This document shows positions 35,210 to 44,113 of a DNA stretch of 64,000 nucleotides, piece after piece; the stretch's first letter is position 1, and each line of letters begins with the position of its first letter. The notes beneath the pieces are model-generated. The model was not told where the DNA came from and ran no database searches. It saw only the letters and a list, made by a program, of their open reading frames with translations. This DNA is from an uncultured Eubacteriales bacterium. Its GTDB lineage: Bacteria > Bacillota > Clostridia > Oscillospirales > Acutalibacteraceae. The translations under genes were made by a program, and so were the position numbers. The stretch is taken from positions 1 to 64,000 of the forward strand of contig CAKSGV010000005.1 in assembly GCA_934454845.1 (NCBI GenBank), given 5' to 3'.

Positions 35210-35848
35210 TTATCCCAACCAATCGCTGTTATAAACTTTAAAACTGTTTCTGTATTTTATAACGATTAAATCGATTTTATTCGTTTCTTCTTTTTTAGAG
35301 CCTTTTATACTGTAAGACACGGTAACGGTCTTAGCGGATTTTATCTTATCGGGGTTTAAAAAACAGCTTTTCATAATTTTGCTGTCGCGCTCGGAATAAT
35401 AAGAATTTATTTTTTTTTTAAGGGTTTTAAGCGCGGAAGAAGAGTAATCGACGGTCTTAACAGCCTCGGCTGTCACCTTATAGTTATCGCCGTAGTCCGA
35501 TTTAAGAGCGCTGTCGGTGATTTTTTTGATATAAGAGTAAAGGTCCGCTCTTTTTTCAAAAGACTGCTCAAACTGGCTTGCAAAGTTCTTTACAAACTCG
35601 CTCTCGCTTGAATACGCACCGCTTTTAACAAGATACACCGACATATTTTTTATATTATAAACACCTGTTTTATCTAAGTTTTCATAATCCGCCAAAGTGT
35701 TTGCGTAAACATAGTTTTCCGCCGCCTTTTGCGCCTTTTCTACATCGTTTCCTGATCCGAAAAAGTAAACTCCGCAAAAAGCTAAAGCTCCTACAACAAC
35801 GGCACAGATAATAAGTATCACGATTTTTTTAGCTTTATTTTCTTTCAT
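35210..35848 (-). CDS. Membrane-anchored hypothetical protein, 212 aa
   Basis: One N-terminal hydrophobic anchor (VILIICAVVVGALAFCGVYF), then an extracellular lysine/serine/tyrosine-rich domain containing DVEKAQKAAENYVYANTLAD and a beta-rich end (TVTVSYSIKGSKKEETNKID, VIKYRNSFKVYNSDWLG). The pattern resembles NTF2-like exported domains, but I cannot assign a family. AAGGTGAT precedes the ATG. It is upstream of ktrB in the same orientation. Confidence 0.7.
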   Translation of the reverse strand: MKENKAKKIVILIICAVVVGALAFCGVYFFGSGNDVEKAQKAAENYVYANTLADYENLDKTGVYNIKNMSVYLVKSGAYSSESEFVKNFASQFEQSFEKRADLYSYIKKITDSALKSDYGDNYKVTAEAVKTVDYSSSALKTLKKKINSYYSERDSKIMKSCFLNPDKIKSAKTVTVSYSIKGSKKEETNKIDLIVIKYRNSFKVYNSDWLG

Positions 35849-35873
35849 TGATCGATCACCTTTATTATTTTAT

Positions 35874-35901
35874 AAAATTACCGCTGGATAAACAGCGGTA
35901 A
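35874..35901 (-). terminator. Terminator downstream of proS
   Basis: TTACCGCT-gtttatcc-AGCGGTAA hairpin on the minus strand followed by TTTTAT, immediately after the proS stop (35,907). Confidence 0.7.
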
Positions 35902-35906
35902 AAATA

Positions 35907-37343
35907 TTAATAAGCTTTTCCGAAATAAAGCATTTTATCGGCTTTTTTGCCGCAGCAAACGCAGGTATCGGAAATATGCTCCTGCTCAAAGGGAATACAT
36001 CTCGAGGTTACTCCGGCATATTCCTTTAATTTATCCTCGCATTCTCTGCTGCCGCACCACATAGCTCTGATAAAGCCGGGCTTGTTATCGGCGATCTCTT
36101 TCATTTCATCGAGAGTTTTCGCGTCAAATGTCATATTTTCGCGGCGCTTTAAAGCAGTGTTATAAAGATTATCGCGAACTTCGCCTAAAAGACGCGGAAT
36201 TTCGGTTTCTAAAGAGTTTAAAGAAACTGTCGTCTTTTCATAATTATCTCTGCGGGCTACAACACAACAGTTGTTTTCAATATCTCTCGGGCCTATCTCA
36301 ATTCTTAAAGGAACGCCCTTCATTTCATATTCAGCGAACTTCCAGCCTGGCGACTGCTCCGATTTATCACATTTTATCCTGCAGATATTTTTAAGTCTTT
36401 CGCAAATCTCATCAGCTTTTTCGGTAACGCCGGGCTTATGCGAAGCTATGGGAACAACTATTGCCTGAATGGGCGCTATTGCAGGCGGAAGAACAAGTCC
36501 GTTATCATCGCCGTGAGTCATAATAACAGCGCCGATAAGCCTCGTTGTTGTGCCCCAGGAAGTCTGATAAGGGTGGCGGAGCTTATTCTCGCGGTCAGTA
36601 AATGTCACATCGAAAGCTTTTGAAAAGCCGTCGCCGAAATAGTGGGAGGTTCCGCTCTGCAGAGCCTTACCGTCATGCATAAGCGCCTCAATCGTATAAG
36701 TAGCCTTGGCGCCTGCGAAGCGCTCTTTTTCGGTCTTTTGACCTTTTACAACGGGCATTGCAAGATATTTTTCCGCAAACTCGGCATAAACATTCAGCAT
36801 CTGCTCTGTTTCTTTTTTAGCCTCTTCGGGGGTTTCGTGAATAGTGTGTCCCTCCTGCCAGAGGAATTCTCTCGATCTTAAAAAAGGCCTTGTTGTTTTT
36901 TCCCATCTTACAACGCTGCACCACTGATTATAGAGCTTCGGCAGATCGCGGTAGGACTGAACGACATTTTTAAAGTGATCGCAAAAAAGAGTTTCGGAAG
37001 TGGGGCGCACGCAAAGCCGTTCTTCAAGCTTCTCGTTTCCTCCCTGCGTTACCCATGCAACCTCGGGCGCGAACCCCTCAACGTGGTCCTTTTCTTTCTG
37101 CAGAAGGCTTTCCGGGATAAACATCGGCATATAAACATTTTCGTGACCCTTTTCTTTAAACATAGAGTCCATTATATGCTGAATATTTTCCCAGATAGCA
37201 TAACCGTAAGGTCTGATTATCATACAGCCCTTCACCGAAGAATAATCAATCAGCTCGGCTTTTATGCACACATCGGTATACCACTGCGCAAAATCCTCAT
37301 CCATAGGAGTTATCGATTTTACGAGCTTTTCATTTTTTGCCAT
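35907..37343 (-). CDS. proS: Prolyl-tRNA synthetase, short eukaryote/archaea-type, 478 aa
   Basis: A class II aminoacyl-tRNA synthetase charging tRNA-Pro. At 478 residues it lacks the editing insertion of the long bacterial type. It carries FIPESLLQKEKDHVEGFAPE, RPTSETLFCDHFKN (motif 2 region), QWCSVVRWEKTTRPFLR, and the C-terminal extension with a CVCCGK zinc-type pair and terminal Tyr (FGKAY) characteristic of the eukaryote/archaeal form. ATG at 37,343 has AAGGTGAT 7 bases upstream; the earlier in-frame ATG is not supported. No T-box fits in the roughly 100-bp leader. Confidence 0.95.
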   Translation of the reverse strand: MAKNEKLVKSITPMDEDFAQWYTDVCIKAELIDYSSVKGCMIIRPYGYAIWENIQHIMDSMFKEKGHENVYMPMFIPESLLQKEKDHVEGFAPEVAWVTQGGNEKLEERLCVRPTSETLFCDHFKNVVQSYRDLPKLYNQWCSVVRWEKTTRPFLRSREFLWQEGHTIHETPEEAKKETEQMLNVYAEFAEKYLAMPVVKGQKTEKERFAGAKATYTIEALMHDGKALQSGTSHYFGDGFSKAFDVTFTDRENKLRHPYQTSWGTTTRLIGAVIMTHGDDNGLVLPPAIAPIQAIVVPIASHKPGVTEKADEICERLKNICRIKCDKSEQSPGWKFAEYEMKGVPLRIEIGPRDIENNCCVVARRDNYEKTTVSLNSLETEIPRLLGEVRDNLYNTALKRRENMTFDAKTLDEMKEIADNKPGFIRAMWCGSRECEDKLKEYAGVTSRCIPFEQEHISDTCVCCGKKADKMLYFGKAY

Positions 37344-37442
37344 AATATCTATCACCTTAAATGTATATAATATAATTATTATAAGATAATTATCAAAGGA
37401 ATGCAACAGTTTTATTTTCGGAAATTAATTTTAAAAAAACTA

Positions 37443-37471
37443 TTGACAAAAGACAAAATAAAACATATTAT
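37443..37471 (+). promoter_or_regulatory. acpP promoter
   Basis: TTGACA, 17-base spacer, TATTAT, about 35 bp before the acpP ATG: a near-perfect vegetative promoter, in the 163-bp divergent gap with proS. Confidence 0.8.
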
Positions 37472-37506
37472 TGTATTGTTATTAAGATTTAAACGGAGGA
37501 AAAATT

Positions 37507-37740
37507 ATGATTTTTGAAAAATTCGTTGAGATTCTTGCCGATCAGCTTGATGTTGATAAAGACACTATCACGGGCGAAACAAAAATTGCAGAAGATCTCA
37601 ATGCCGATAGTCTTGATGTTGTGGAAATGCTTATGGCTATCGAGGATGAGTTTAATATCGAGATTCCCGATGAAGAGATCGAAAACTTTAAAACCGTCAA
37701 TGATGTTGTAGAGTACATTCAGAACAACGCAAAAGATTGA
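37507..37740 (+). CDS. acpP: Acyl carrier protein, 77 aa
   Basis: Carries growing acyl chains in type II fatty acid synthesis. The phosphopantetheine site is DSLDVVEMLM with the modified Ser at about 36; the protein is acidic with the usual four-helix length. GGAGG lies 7 bases before the ATG. It is monocistronic between its own promoter and terminator and is not next to other fab genes. Confidence 0.95.
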   Translation: MIFEKFVEILADQLDVDKDTITGETKIAEDLNADSLDVVEMLMAIEDEFNIEIPDEEIENFKTVNDVVEYIQNNAKD

Positions 37741-37753
37741 TCTTAAATTTTCT

Positions 37754-37788
37754 AAAAGCCGTCTGTTTTTTAAAACAGGCGGCTTTTT
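37754..37788 (+). terminator. acpP terminator
   Basis: AAAGCCGTCTGTTTT pairs with AAAACAGGCGGCTTT (one G-T pair), followed by a T run, 14 bp after the stop. Confidence 0.9.
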
Positions 37789-37837
37789 TGTGTGAAAAAT
37801 CCCCTTAAAAAAGGCTGAAAAGTTGGTCAGGTTGCCT

Positions 37838-37867
37838 ATGTCATTTTTTGTAAAAATATAGTATAAT
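37838..37867 (+). promoter_or_regulatory. Probable carD-like gene promoter
   Basis: ATGTCA, 18-base spacer, TATAAT, about 24 bp before the TTG start. The -10 is perfect and the -35 weak. Confidence 0.5.
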
Positions 37868-37890
37868 AGATAAAAAGGGGGATGTATATT

Positions 37891-38403
37891 TTGTTTGAGG
37901 TGGGTCAAAAGGTCGTTTACGGTGCGTGCGGCGCCTGCGAAATAACGGGTATCACTGAAAAAAAGATCGGGAAGGAGACCTATAGCTATTACTGCTTAAG
38001 GTCGCTTATCAATGAAAATAACTGCGTTTTTGTTCCGATAAATAACGACTCGCTTGTTTCTAAAATGCAAAAGATACTTAATTTTGAAGAGCTTTGCAGT
38101 CTGCTTGAAGCTTCTTTTAAGGAAGAACCGCTTTGGATAGATGACGACAAGCAGAGGAAAGGCTCTTTCAGACTTATTCTCTCTTCGGGTAACCGAATGG
38201 ATATAATTAAAATGACCAAGGGGTTATCCAATCAGGAGCAATTAAGAAAAGCGACGGGCAAAAAGCTTAGAAGCAGCGATGAGATATTCTTTAAAAAAGC
38301 GCAGAATTATCTTTTCGGCGAATTTTCAAACGCCATAAATTTAAAGCAAAACCAGGTAATTCCTCTTCTTTTCGGAAAAATAAAGCCCGAAGAGATAAAT
38401 TAA
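37891..38403 (+). CDS. CarD/CdnL-family RNA-polymerase-binding regulator, 170 aa
   Basis: The N-terminal Tudor-like RNA polymerase interaction domain begins FEVGQKVVYGACGACEITGI, as in CarD family members, and continues to VFVPINND. A helical C-terminal domain (about 70-165) follows, which in the family contacts promoter DNA at the -10 fork. GGGGG lies 9 bases before TTG 37,891, giving the normal family start; the ATG nine bases upstream is too close to it. It likely modulates open-complex stability at many promoters. Single gene, closed by a shared terminator. Confidence 0.85.
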   Translation: MFEVGQKVVYGACGACEITGITEKKIGKETYSYYCLRSLINENNCVFVPINNDSLVSKMQKILNFEELCSLLEASFKEEPLWIDDDKQRKGSFRLILSSGNRMDIIKMTKGLSNQEQLRKATGKKLRSSDEIFFKKAQNYLFGEFSNAINLKQNQVIPLLFGKIKPEEIN

Positions 38404-38430
38404 ATATTTCTAATAAATCAAATAAATATA

Positions 38431-38471
38431 AAAATCTCAGTTCCCGCGAAAGCCGGAGCTGAGATTTTTTA
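38431..38471. terminator. Bidirectional terminator between carD-like gene and GH3 gene
   Basis: AAAATCTCAG-TTCC ... GGAG-CTGAGATTTT long hairpin (38,431-38,468) with a T run on the plus side and A-rich sequence before it. It serves both convergent genes. Confidence 0.8.
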
Positions 38472-38478
38472 TTTCAAA

Positions 38479-40860
38479 TTATTTCTCTAAAGCTAACTTT
38501 TCATTTTTATAACAGCTTGTTCTTAAAATCAGCTTTATAATTCTTTCGGCGCTTATTCTTGCCTTTGCCCTCGAAATTTCACCCGATTTTATAAGGTTTA
38601 AATATTCCTTGTTTTTAAGCCCGGGCATAACAAGATCGCACCCTGCGTTTACCATATATTTTGCCGAACTTTTAGCGCACCAATCGGTCATAACGCAGCC
38701 GTCAAACCCCCACTCGTCGCGCAAAACATAGGTGTTTAAGCGCAAACTGTCGGAAGTATATTCGCCGTTTAATTTATTATAAGAATTCATAACCGCAAGC
38801 GGTTTTCCTTTTTTGACCGCTATTTCAAAAGCTCTTAAATATATTTCTCTTAAAGCTCTTTCGCTAACAACACTGTCGGAATCAAAACGGTTGTTTTCGG
38901 CGTGATTGGCGGCAAAATGCTTGATAGTGGCATATCTGCCGGCAGGCGTACCGTCGGGTTCGGTCTGGCAACCTTTTACCACGGCCGCAGCGAAAAGCCC
39001 CGAAACAAGGGGATCTTCCGAAAAATACTCGAAATTCCTGCCGCAAAGAGGATTTCTGTGAATATTCATTCCCGGCGCAAGCCATCCCGAAACCTTGCAG
39101 GTGTCCATATCGAAGCCTACGCATCTGCCGAATTCCTCCGCAAGCTTTAAATTAAAGCTGTTAGCTATTGTCGTAGCGGTCGGAAAAGCTGTCATTTTGA
39201 GAGAATATTCGGTTTCTTTCGGAATGGGATATCTGCCCACAAAACCGCCGAGCCTTATTCCGGCAGGTCCGTCTGCATTGACGCAGGGCGGAATTTTGTA
39301 TTTTTTCGAAGTAAACGTTTCTCCCGCTGCGCCGTCTACCGTTCTTGCCATAGTTCCGACGTGCAGTTCCTCGCTTAAGGTGGAGCCGGTAACGCCGTTT
39401 AATATGTCCGAAAGCTCGCTGTCGGTAAACTGCGAAACGAATTTTCTAAGCAAACTTTCGTCTTTATAAACATCGCTTAAAAGCATATCTGCTTTGCCGC
39501 TGCCCTCTGTCAAAGCATCTGCGGGATCTTTTGAATACTCGGTTTTCTCGCTTTTTATCTGATCCTTTGAAATGGTTATCAGTTTAAAATTTAAAGCATC
39601 TTCTTTTCTTTCGGGTTTTTGCCGAGTAGGAGCGATAAGATTCAATCTATCGGTATCGGAAAAAAGATTTTTCACTTTTTTTACAGTTACGGTATCCGTA
39701 AGATTTATAACAGCGGCGATATCGGTGTTTCTTGAATTTTTACCTATTCTTACGGTGTACGCGCCCTTTTCAAGTATATAGGATTCGGACTGTGTATCAA
39801 AGCAGGCAAAGCTTGCAAGGTCAAAGCTTACAGAGACTTCCTCGCTCTCGCCCGGTTTTAAAGTATCGGTTTTTGCAAAGCCGGCAAGCTGCTGATAAGC
39901 TTTATCAAGTTTACCCGCAGGCTCGCTCAAATACACCTGAACAACCTCTTTAGAGGCAAAATTACCGCAGTTTTCCACATTTGCGGTGATAGTGATTTGA
40001 GATCCGTCGGTCTTAACTTCCTTAGTATCAATGATAAAATCGGAATAGGAAAGACCGAAACCAAAAGGATAAAAAACGGGTTTATTAAATGAATCAAAAT
40101 ATCTGTAGCCGACATAAATTCCCTCGTTATAGGGGATTTCAAGGCTGTCAAAGCCCTCGTTTGTCGGAAAATCGTCTATATCGGCAAAAGTATCGGTCAA
40201 TCTGCCCGAAGGCGAAACATTACCGAAAACAATATCGGCGACCGCACTTCCCATTTCCTCGCCGCCGAGCGCGGTGTAAAGTATAGCGTCAAAATCTAAA
40301 GACGAAATAAATTTCATATCTGTTACGCCGTGGACATTTAGCAGCAAAACCGTCTTTTTAAAGTATTTTTTCACATTTTTAAGCACAGCTTTTTCGATTT
40401 CGGTAAGATAATAGCCGCCCGCCTCTTTTTTAACATCTATCCATTCGCCGGAAGTCCTCGCAATGTTTATAACGGCGGTAGAATTTCTTTTCGCTGCGTC
40501 TTTTATCATTTTTTCGTTTATCGGAGCCTCCGATAAAGAGTTTACCCAATTGCGGTCTACGCGATTAAAGTATTTAAGCTCCGTTTCGTATCTTTTTTGA
40601 TTAAAGGTGTGATAAAAGTCCGCAATTTCGCGGTCAAGTTCGCAGTTTTCTTTTAAAAAAAAGTCGTAAAGGTCTATAGCGGGCTTGCCCAAAACCGCAC
40701 CCGAACCCGCTCCTGAAGAAAAACAAAAATAGAATGTCCTGCCGAAAGCGGCGATTTTTTCTTCTCTTTTCAGAGGCAATGCGCCGTCACGGTTCTTTAA
40801 AAGCACAATTCCCTCTCTTGCCGACTCACGAGCAATCTTTAAAAGATATTTTTTATCCAT
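38479..40860 (-). CDS. Glycoside hydrolase family 3 beta-glucosidase with permuted domain order, 793 aa
   Basis: Hydrolyses beta-linked glucosides from plant polysaccharides. It has no signal peptide, so it is cytoplasmic. The order is inverted relative to usual GH3 enzymes. The (alpha/beta)6 C-type domain comes first (about 1-275, starting ARESAREGIVLLKNRDGALP). Then come the fibronectin-III-like domain (about 290-385, EVVQVYLSEPAGKLDKAYQQL), a linker, and the TIM-barrel catalytic domain (about 480-780). The barrel shows NADGPAGIRLGG, GRNFEYFSEDP, KHFAANHAENNR and the nucleophile Asp in VMTDW near 723. The same inversion is known in Butyrivibrio fibrisolvens and Ruminococcus albus enzymes. 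GGGGAG lies upstream of the ATG. No transporter is adjacent. Confidence 0.93.
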   Translation of the reverse strand: MDKKYLLKIARESAREGIVLLKNRDGALPLKREEKIAAFGRTFYFCFSSGAGSGAVLGKPAIDLYDFFLKENCELDREIADFYHTFNQKRYETELKYFNRVDRNWVNSLSEAPINEKMIKDAAKRNSTAVINIARTSGEWIDVKKEAGGYYLTEIEKAVLKNVKKYFKKTVLLLNVHGVTDMKFISSLDFDAILYTALGGEEMGSAVADIVFGNVSPSGRLTDTFADIDDFPTNEGFDSLEIPYNEGIYVGYRYFDSFNKPVFYPFGFGLSYSDFIIDTKEVKTDGSQITITANVENCGNFASKEVVQVYLSEPAGKLDKAYQQLAGFAKTDTLKPGESEEVSVSFDLASFACFDTQSESYILEKGAYTVRIGKNSRNTDIAAVINLTDTVTVKKVKNLFSDTDRLNLIAPTRQKPERKEDALNFKLITISKDQIKSEKTEYSKDPADALTEGSGKADMLLSDVYKDESLLRKFVSQFTDSELSDILNGVTGSTLSEELHVGTMARTVDGAAGETFTSKKYKIPPCVNADGPAGIRLGGFVGRYPIPKETEYSLKMTAFPTATTIANSFNLKLAEEFGRCVGFDMDTCKVSGWLAPGMNIHRNPLCGRNFEYFSEDPLVSGLFAAAVVKGCQTEPDGTPAGRYATIKHFAANHAENNRFDSDSVVSERALREIYLRAFEIAVKKGKPLAVMNSYNKLNGEYTSDSLRLNTYVLRDEWGFDGCVMTDWCAKSSAKYMVNAGCDLVMPGLKNKEYLNLIKSGEISRAKARISAERIIKLILRTSCYKNEKLALEK

Positions 40861-40947
40861 TCTTTTCTCCCCTTTGTTGTTATTTTAACATATAGTATCA
40901 TTTTTTGCAAACTCATTATTTTTATGAGGCGAATGAAAAGTTAATAA

Positions 40948-40984
40948 TATAAAAAAATCCTACCACAATTCTGTGATAGGATTT
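40948..40984 (-). terminator. Terminator of tRNA-Arg
   Basis: On the minus strand AAAATCCTATCACA pairs with TGTGGTAGGATTTT around a 4-base loop, followed by TTTTTTTAT, just after the tRNA 3' end. Confidence 0.85.
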
Positions 40985-40990
40985 TCGCTT

Positions 40991-41067
40991 TGGCGCGCCG
41001 GAGAAGATTCGAACTCCCGACCTTCTGGTCCGTAGCCAGACGCTCTATCCAGCTGAGCTACCGGCGC
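40991..41067 (-). tRNA. tRNA-Arg (anticodon ACG)
   Basis: Minus-strand cloverleaf. The acceptor stem GCGCCGG pairs with CCGGCGC, the D-arm reads GCTCAGCTGGATAGAGC, and the anticodon stem TCTGG/CCAGA has loop CTACGGA, giving anticodon ACG (A34 expected to be deaminated to inosine). The T-loop is GTTCGAATC and CCA is encoded. It reads CGN arginine codons. It stands alone between GH3 and dnaD. Confidence 0.97.
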
Positions 41068-41225
41068 AAATTATCGTGCCATAGTATAATACCACAATTT
41101 AAACTTAAAATCAATAGTAAATTGCAAAATTTATCAAATTTTCGCAGTTCTCTTTTAAAAATATTATTTACATCGGCTTTTAGGTGTGTTAAAATTATTC
41201 TACAAAAGTAATTGGGGAATGAAAA

Positions 41226-42137
41226 ATGAATTATTCTGTCAATCCGTCTGTATTTCTTAGCGGTTCTTTCCCGATCCCGAGCATTATAGCGGATAAATAT
41301 TTAAAGCTTGCAACGGAAATTCAGCTTAAAGTTATTCTTTGCGTTTTAAGAAACTGTGCAAATCCTTTGAGTGCGGAAGAGCTTTCTAAGCTTTTGTCAC
41401 TGCCTTTAAGCGAGGTTGAAGACGCGCTTGTTTTCTGGGCGCAAAGAGAAATACTTAATGTTGAGAATATATCCGCGCAAAAAGAGCCGGAAAAAACTGT
41501 TGTTAAAAACGAGAAGCCGTCAAGAGAAGACGTCGCTAAAAGAGGTCTCGAAGATCCGAAAATTATGATGATGCTGCAAGCCGCTCAGCTTAAATTCGGC
41601 AGAAATTTAAAGACCAACGAAACAAAAACGCTCGTATGGCTTTATGATGACAAGGGAATGAGCGTATCGCTCATATTAATGCTGCTCGAATATGCCGCGG
41701 CAAAAGGAAAATTAAATTTAAGCTTTATAGAAAGGACCGCCGCCTCCTGGATCGACCTCGGGATCGAAACTATTTCCGACGCGGAGGCGCAAATAGAGCG
41801 CGACGCTAAGCGGAATATCGCGGCAAATCATATTTACCGCCTTTTCGGTATCGACCGCAGAAAGCCGAGCGAAAAGGAAATGGAGTTAAGCTCTCTTTGG
41901 CTGAACGATTGGGAGCTTTCCGATTCCTTGATCAGCGAGGCTTACAACAGATGTATAGACAAAAATGCAAAAATTTCTTTTGCTTATATCGGAAAAATTC
42001 TTGAAAGCTGGCACAAAAAAGGCTATAAAACTGCCGCAGAGGTAAAAGAAAACGAATTAAAACCGCAAACCGATAAGAAAAATGACTTTGCGGCTTATGA
42101 TATAAAAGCATTTGAAAAAATGCTTGATAACGAATAA
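41226..42137 (+). CDS. DnaD-like replication initiation protein, 303 aa
   Basis: A primosome component. The N-terminal winged helix (about 10-80, with LSAEELSKLLSLPLSEVEDAL) is followed by two DnaD C-terminal-type helical modules, each ending in the family's YxxxIxxxW-like motif: FIERTAASWIDLGI near 180 and YIGKILESWHKKGYKTAAEV near 262. It lies 22 bp upstream of the helicase-loader gene, the usual dnaD/dnaB-dnaI arrangement. Probably remodels oriC DNA and recruits the loader in the cytoplasm. Confidence 0.88.
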   Translation: MNYSVNPSVFLSGSFPIPSIIADKYLKLATEIQLKVILCVLRNCANPLSAEELSKLLSLPLSEVEDALVFWAQREILNVENISAQKEPEKTVVKNEKPSREDVAKRGLEDPKIMMMLQAAQLKFGRNLKTNETKTLVWLYDDKGMSVSLILMLLEYAAAKGKLNLSFIERTAASWIDLGIETISDAEAQIERDAKRNIAANHIYRLFGIDRRKPSEKEMELSSLWLNDWELSDSLISEAYNRCIDKNAKISFAYIGKILESWHKKGYKTAAEVKENELKPQTDKKNDFAAYDIKAFEKMLDNE

Positions 42138-42159
42138 ATTTATAAGTGAGGAAAGACTG

Positions 42160-43122
42160 ATGATAAACAGGCAAAAGTGTTTCTCTGAAGCATTCGCAGA
42201 GCAAAAAAGCGCTCTTGACAGAAAAACTGCCGAACACTATAAAAAAATCGAAGACCTTAAAGCCTCCGATAAAGAGTTTTCCGACATTCTTTTAAAAATA
42301 TCATCTTTAGGCTCACAGACAGCCTCTGCCGCTTTAAGCGGAAATTCTTTCGAGCTTGAATATTTAAGCAAAGAAATTTTAAGGCTTTCAAAATTAAAAG
42401 AAGAAAAATTAAAGAAAAACAATATTGCGCCTATCGATTATGACTGCAAGCTTTGCAAAGATACAGGCTATGTTTCGGGCAAAATATGCTCCTGCATAAA
42501 AAACAAAGCCAAAAATATATTGCTCGAAAAATTATCCGCCGAGCTTCCGATAAAAGAAAGCGGATTTGATAATTTTGATCTTTCCTTTTATCCCGACGAT
42601 AATTCCGATAAAAGCCCGAGAAAGAGAATGGAAAAAATTTATAAATTATGCGTTTCATATACCGAAACTTTCGATCCTGAAGCAAGCGAAAATCTTTTGT
42701 TTTTAGGCAGTGCGGGGCTTGGGAAAACTCATCTTTCGCTCGCGATAGTAAAAGAACTGATAAATAAGGGGTTTGACTGCGTTTACGCCTCTTCATACAA
42801 CCTTTTTTCAGCTATGGAAAACGATCATTTTTCTTCCCGCTCTAATGAAACCTATAAGGCGGCTGTTAATTGTGACCTGCTTGTTATCGACGATCTCGGC
42901 AGCGAGTTCACCTCTCCCTTTATATTAAGTTGTATTTACAATGTGATAAATACGAGGCTTTTATCTAAAAAGCCCACGGTGATAAGCACAAACCTGACAA
43001 TTAAAGAAATCGAAACGAGATATACTCCGAGAATTTCTTCAAGATTTATCGGAAATTATTGTGCGAAGAAATTTTGGGGAGAAGATATAAGACAGATAAA
43101 AATGCTTAAAGGAAAAGGATAA
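42160..43122 (+). CDS. dnaI: DnaI/DnaC-type replicative helicase loader ATPase, 320 aa
   Basis: An AAA+ ATPase that loads the replicative helicase. A zinc-binding segment CKLCKDTGYVSGKICSC lies near 100-115. The P-loop FLGSAGLGKTHLS is near 190, Walker B LLVIDDLGSE near 250, sensor 1 VISTNL near 284, and the arginine region ISSRFIGN near 303. ATG at 42,160 has GAGGA 8 bases upstream; the longer frame overlaps dnaD and lacks support. The pair with the upstream DnaD protein supports a role in replication rather than IS21-type transposition. Confidence 0.9.
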   Translation: MINRQKCFSEAFAEQKSALDRKTAEHYKKIEDLKASDKEFSDILLKISSLGSQTASAALSGNSFELEYLSKEILRLSKLKEEKLKKNNIAPIDYDCKLCKDTGYVSGKICSCIKNKAKNILLEKLSAELPIKESGFDNFDLSFYPDDNSDKSPRKRMEKIYKLCVSYTETFDPEASENLLFLGSAGLGKTHLSLAIVKELINKGFDCVYASSYNLFSAMENDHFSSRSNETYKAAVNCDLLVIDDLGSEFTSPFILSCIYNVINTRLLSKKPTVISTNLTIKEIETRYTPRISSRFIGNYCAKKFWGEDIRQIKMLKGKG

Positions 43123-43139
43123 AGAAGCGCGGCGCGCTT

Positions 43140-43988
43140 TTATTCTATTAAGTTACTGAATTCCGCTATTTGCCCGATAGTTAATTTTTCGCCTCTTATG
43201 TTTTCATCAAGTCCCATATTTTTGAGCGCCGAAGAAATAACCGATTTATCGATTTTTAATGTGCTTGAAACGGAGTTTAAAAGCGTTTTTCTTCTTTGAG
43301 CAAAAAGCGATTTTGCGACTTTGAAGAAAAATTCCTCGCTTTTAACATTCACTTTTGGCTCTTTTCTTATCTTTAAGTTGATCACCGCAGAATCGACTTT
43401 GGGAGCCGGCATAAAGCAATTTCGGCTAACCTCAAAAAGCACGCTTGCCTCGGAATAATAATCCACCGCCACGGTGACCGCTCCCGCGTTTCTCGAACCA
43501 ACCTCCGCGCAAATTCGCTGCGCAGCCTCTTTTTGCACCATTGCGGTTAAAGAGCCGATATCGGGCTTCATTTTTAAAATTCCCATTATTATAGGCGAGG
43601 TTATATAATAAGGAAGATTTGCGCAGATGTTTACCTTTTTTAATCCTGCGAATTCTTCGCTTATCAGCTTATTTATATCGGTTTTTAAAATATCTCCGAA
43701 AATAACCTTAACATTATCAAAGCCCTCAAGTGATTTTTTTAAAACGGGCTTAAGCCGCTCGTCGATCTCCACCGCAACGACTTTTTTTGCGGTTTCGCCA
43801 AGACTCCTTGTAAGCACGCCGGCTCCGGGGCCTATTTCTATTACTCCCGTTTCCCCATCTGCCGCGAATTCTGCCATTTTAGGGCAGACAAACGGATCGA
43901 TTATAAAATTCTGACCGAGAGATTTTTTGAATGTGAATCCCTCGCTGCTTAAAAGCTCTTTAAAATAACGCTCGTCTTGAAAACTCAT
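43140..43988 (-). CDS. rsmA: 16S rRNA dimethyladenosine transferase (KsgA/RsmA), 282 aa
   Basis: Dimethylates two adjacent adenosines near the 3' end of 16S rRNA during small-subunit assembly. Motifs are KSLGQNFIIDP (family N-terminus), VIEIGPGAGVLTRSL (SAM site), VVAVEIDERL, FGDILKTD and NLPYYITSPI (catalytic NLPY), with a small helical C-terminal domain. ATG at 43,988 has AAGGAG 6 bases upstream. It is convergent with dnaI and ends 18 bp from it; no terminator hairpin is evident in the gap. Confidence 0.96.
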   Translation of the reverse strand: MSFQDERYFKELLSSEGFTFKKSLGQNFIIDPFVCPKMAEFAADGETGVIEIGPGAGVLTRSLGETAKKVVAVEIDERLKPVLKKSLEGFDNVKVIFGDILKTDINKLISEEFAGLKKVNICANLPYYITSPIIMGILKMKPDIGSLTAMVQKEAAQRICAEVGSRNAGAVTVAVDYYSEASVLFEVSRNCFMPAPKVDSAVINLKIRKEPKVNVKSEEFFFKVAKSLFAQRRKTLLNSVSSTLKIDKSVISSALKNMGLDENIRGEKLTIGQIAEFSNLIE

Positions 43989-44054
43989 ATCAATCTCCTT
44001 TATAAGCTTTAAAGAGTTTAACACATATTTTGCCTTTTTTCAAGAAAATTATAG

Positions 44055-44083
44055 GTGACAAACCGCAAAAAATATAGTATAAT
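44055..44083 (+). promoter_or_regulatory. Promoter of the 44.1-kb hypothetical gene
   Basis: GTGACA, 17-base spacer, TATAAT, ending 15 bp before the first candidate start codon. A strong match to the vegetative consensus. Confidence 0.75.
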
Positions 44084-44113
44084 AGTCTAAAATGATTTTT
44101 GGATGTGAATAAA

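Noticed and set aside
37344..37442. Possible T-box leader upstream of proS
   Set aside because: The leader is only about 100 nt, with no T-box sequence or terminator.
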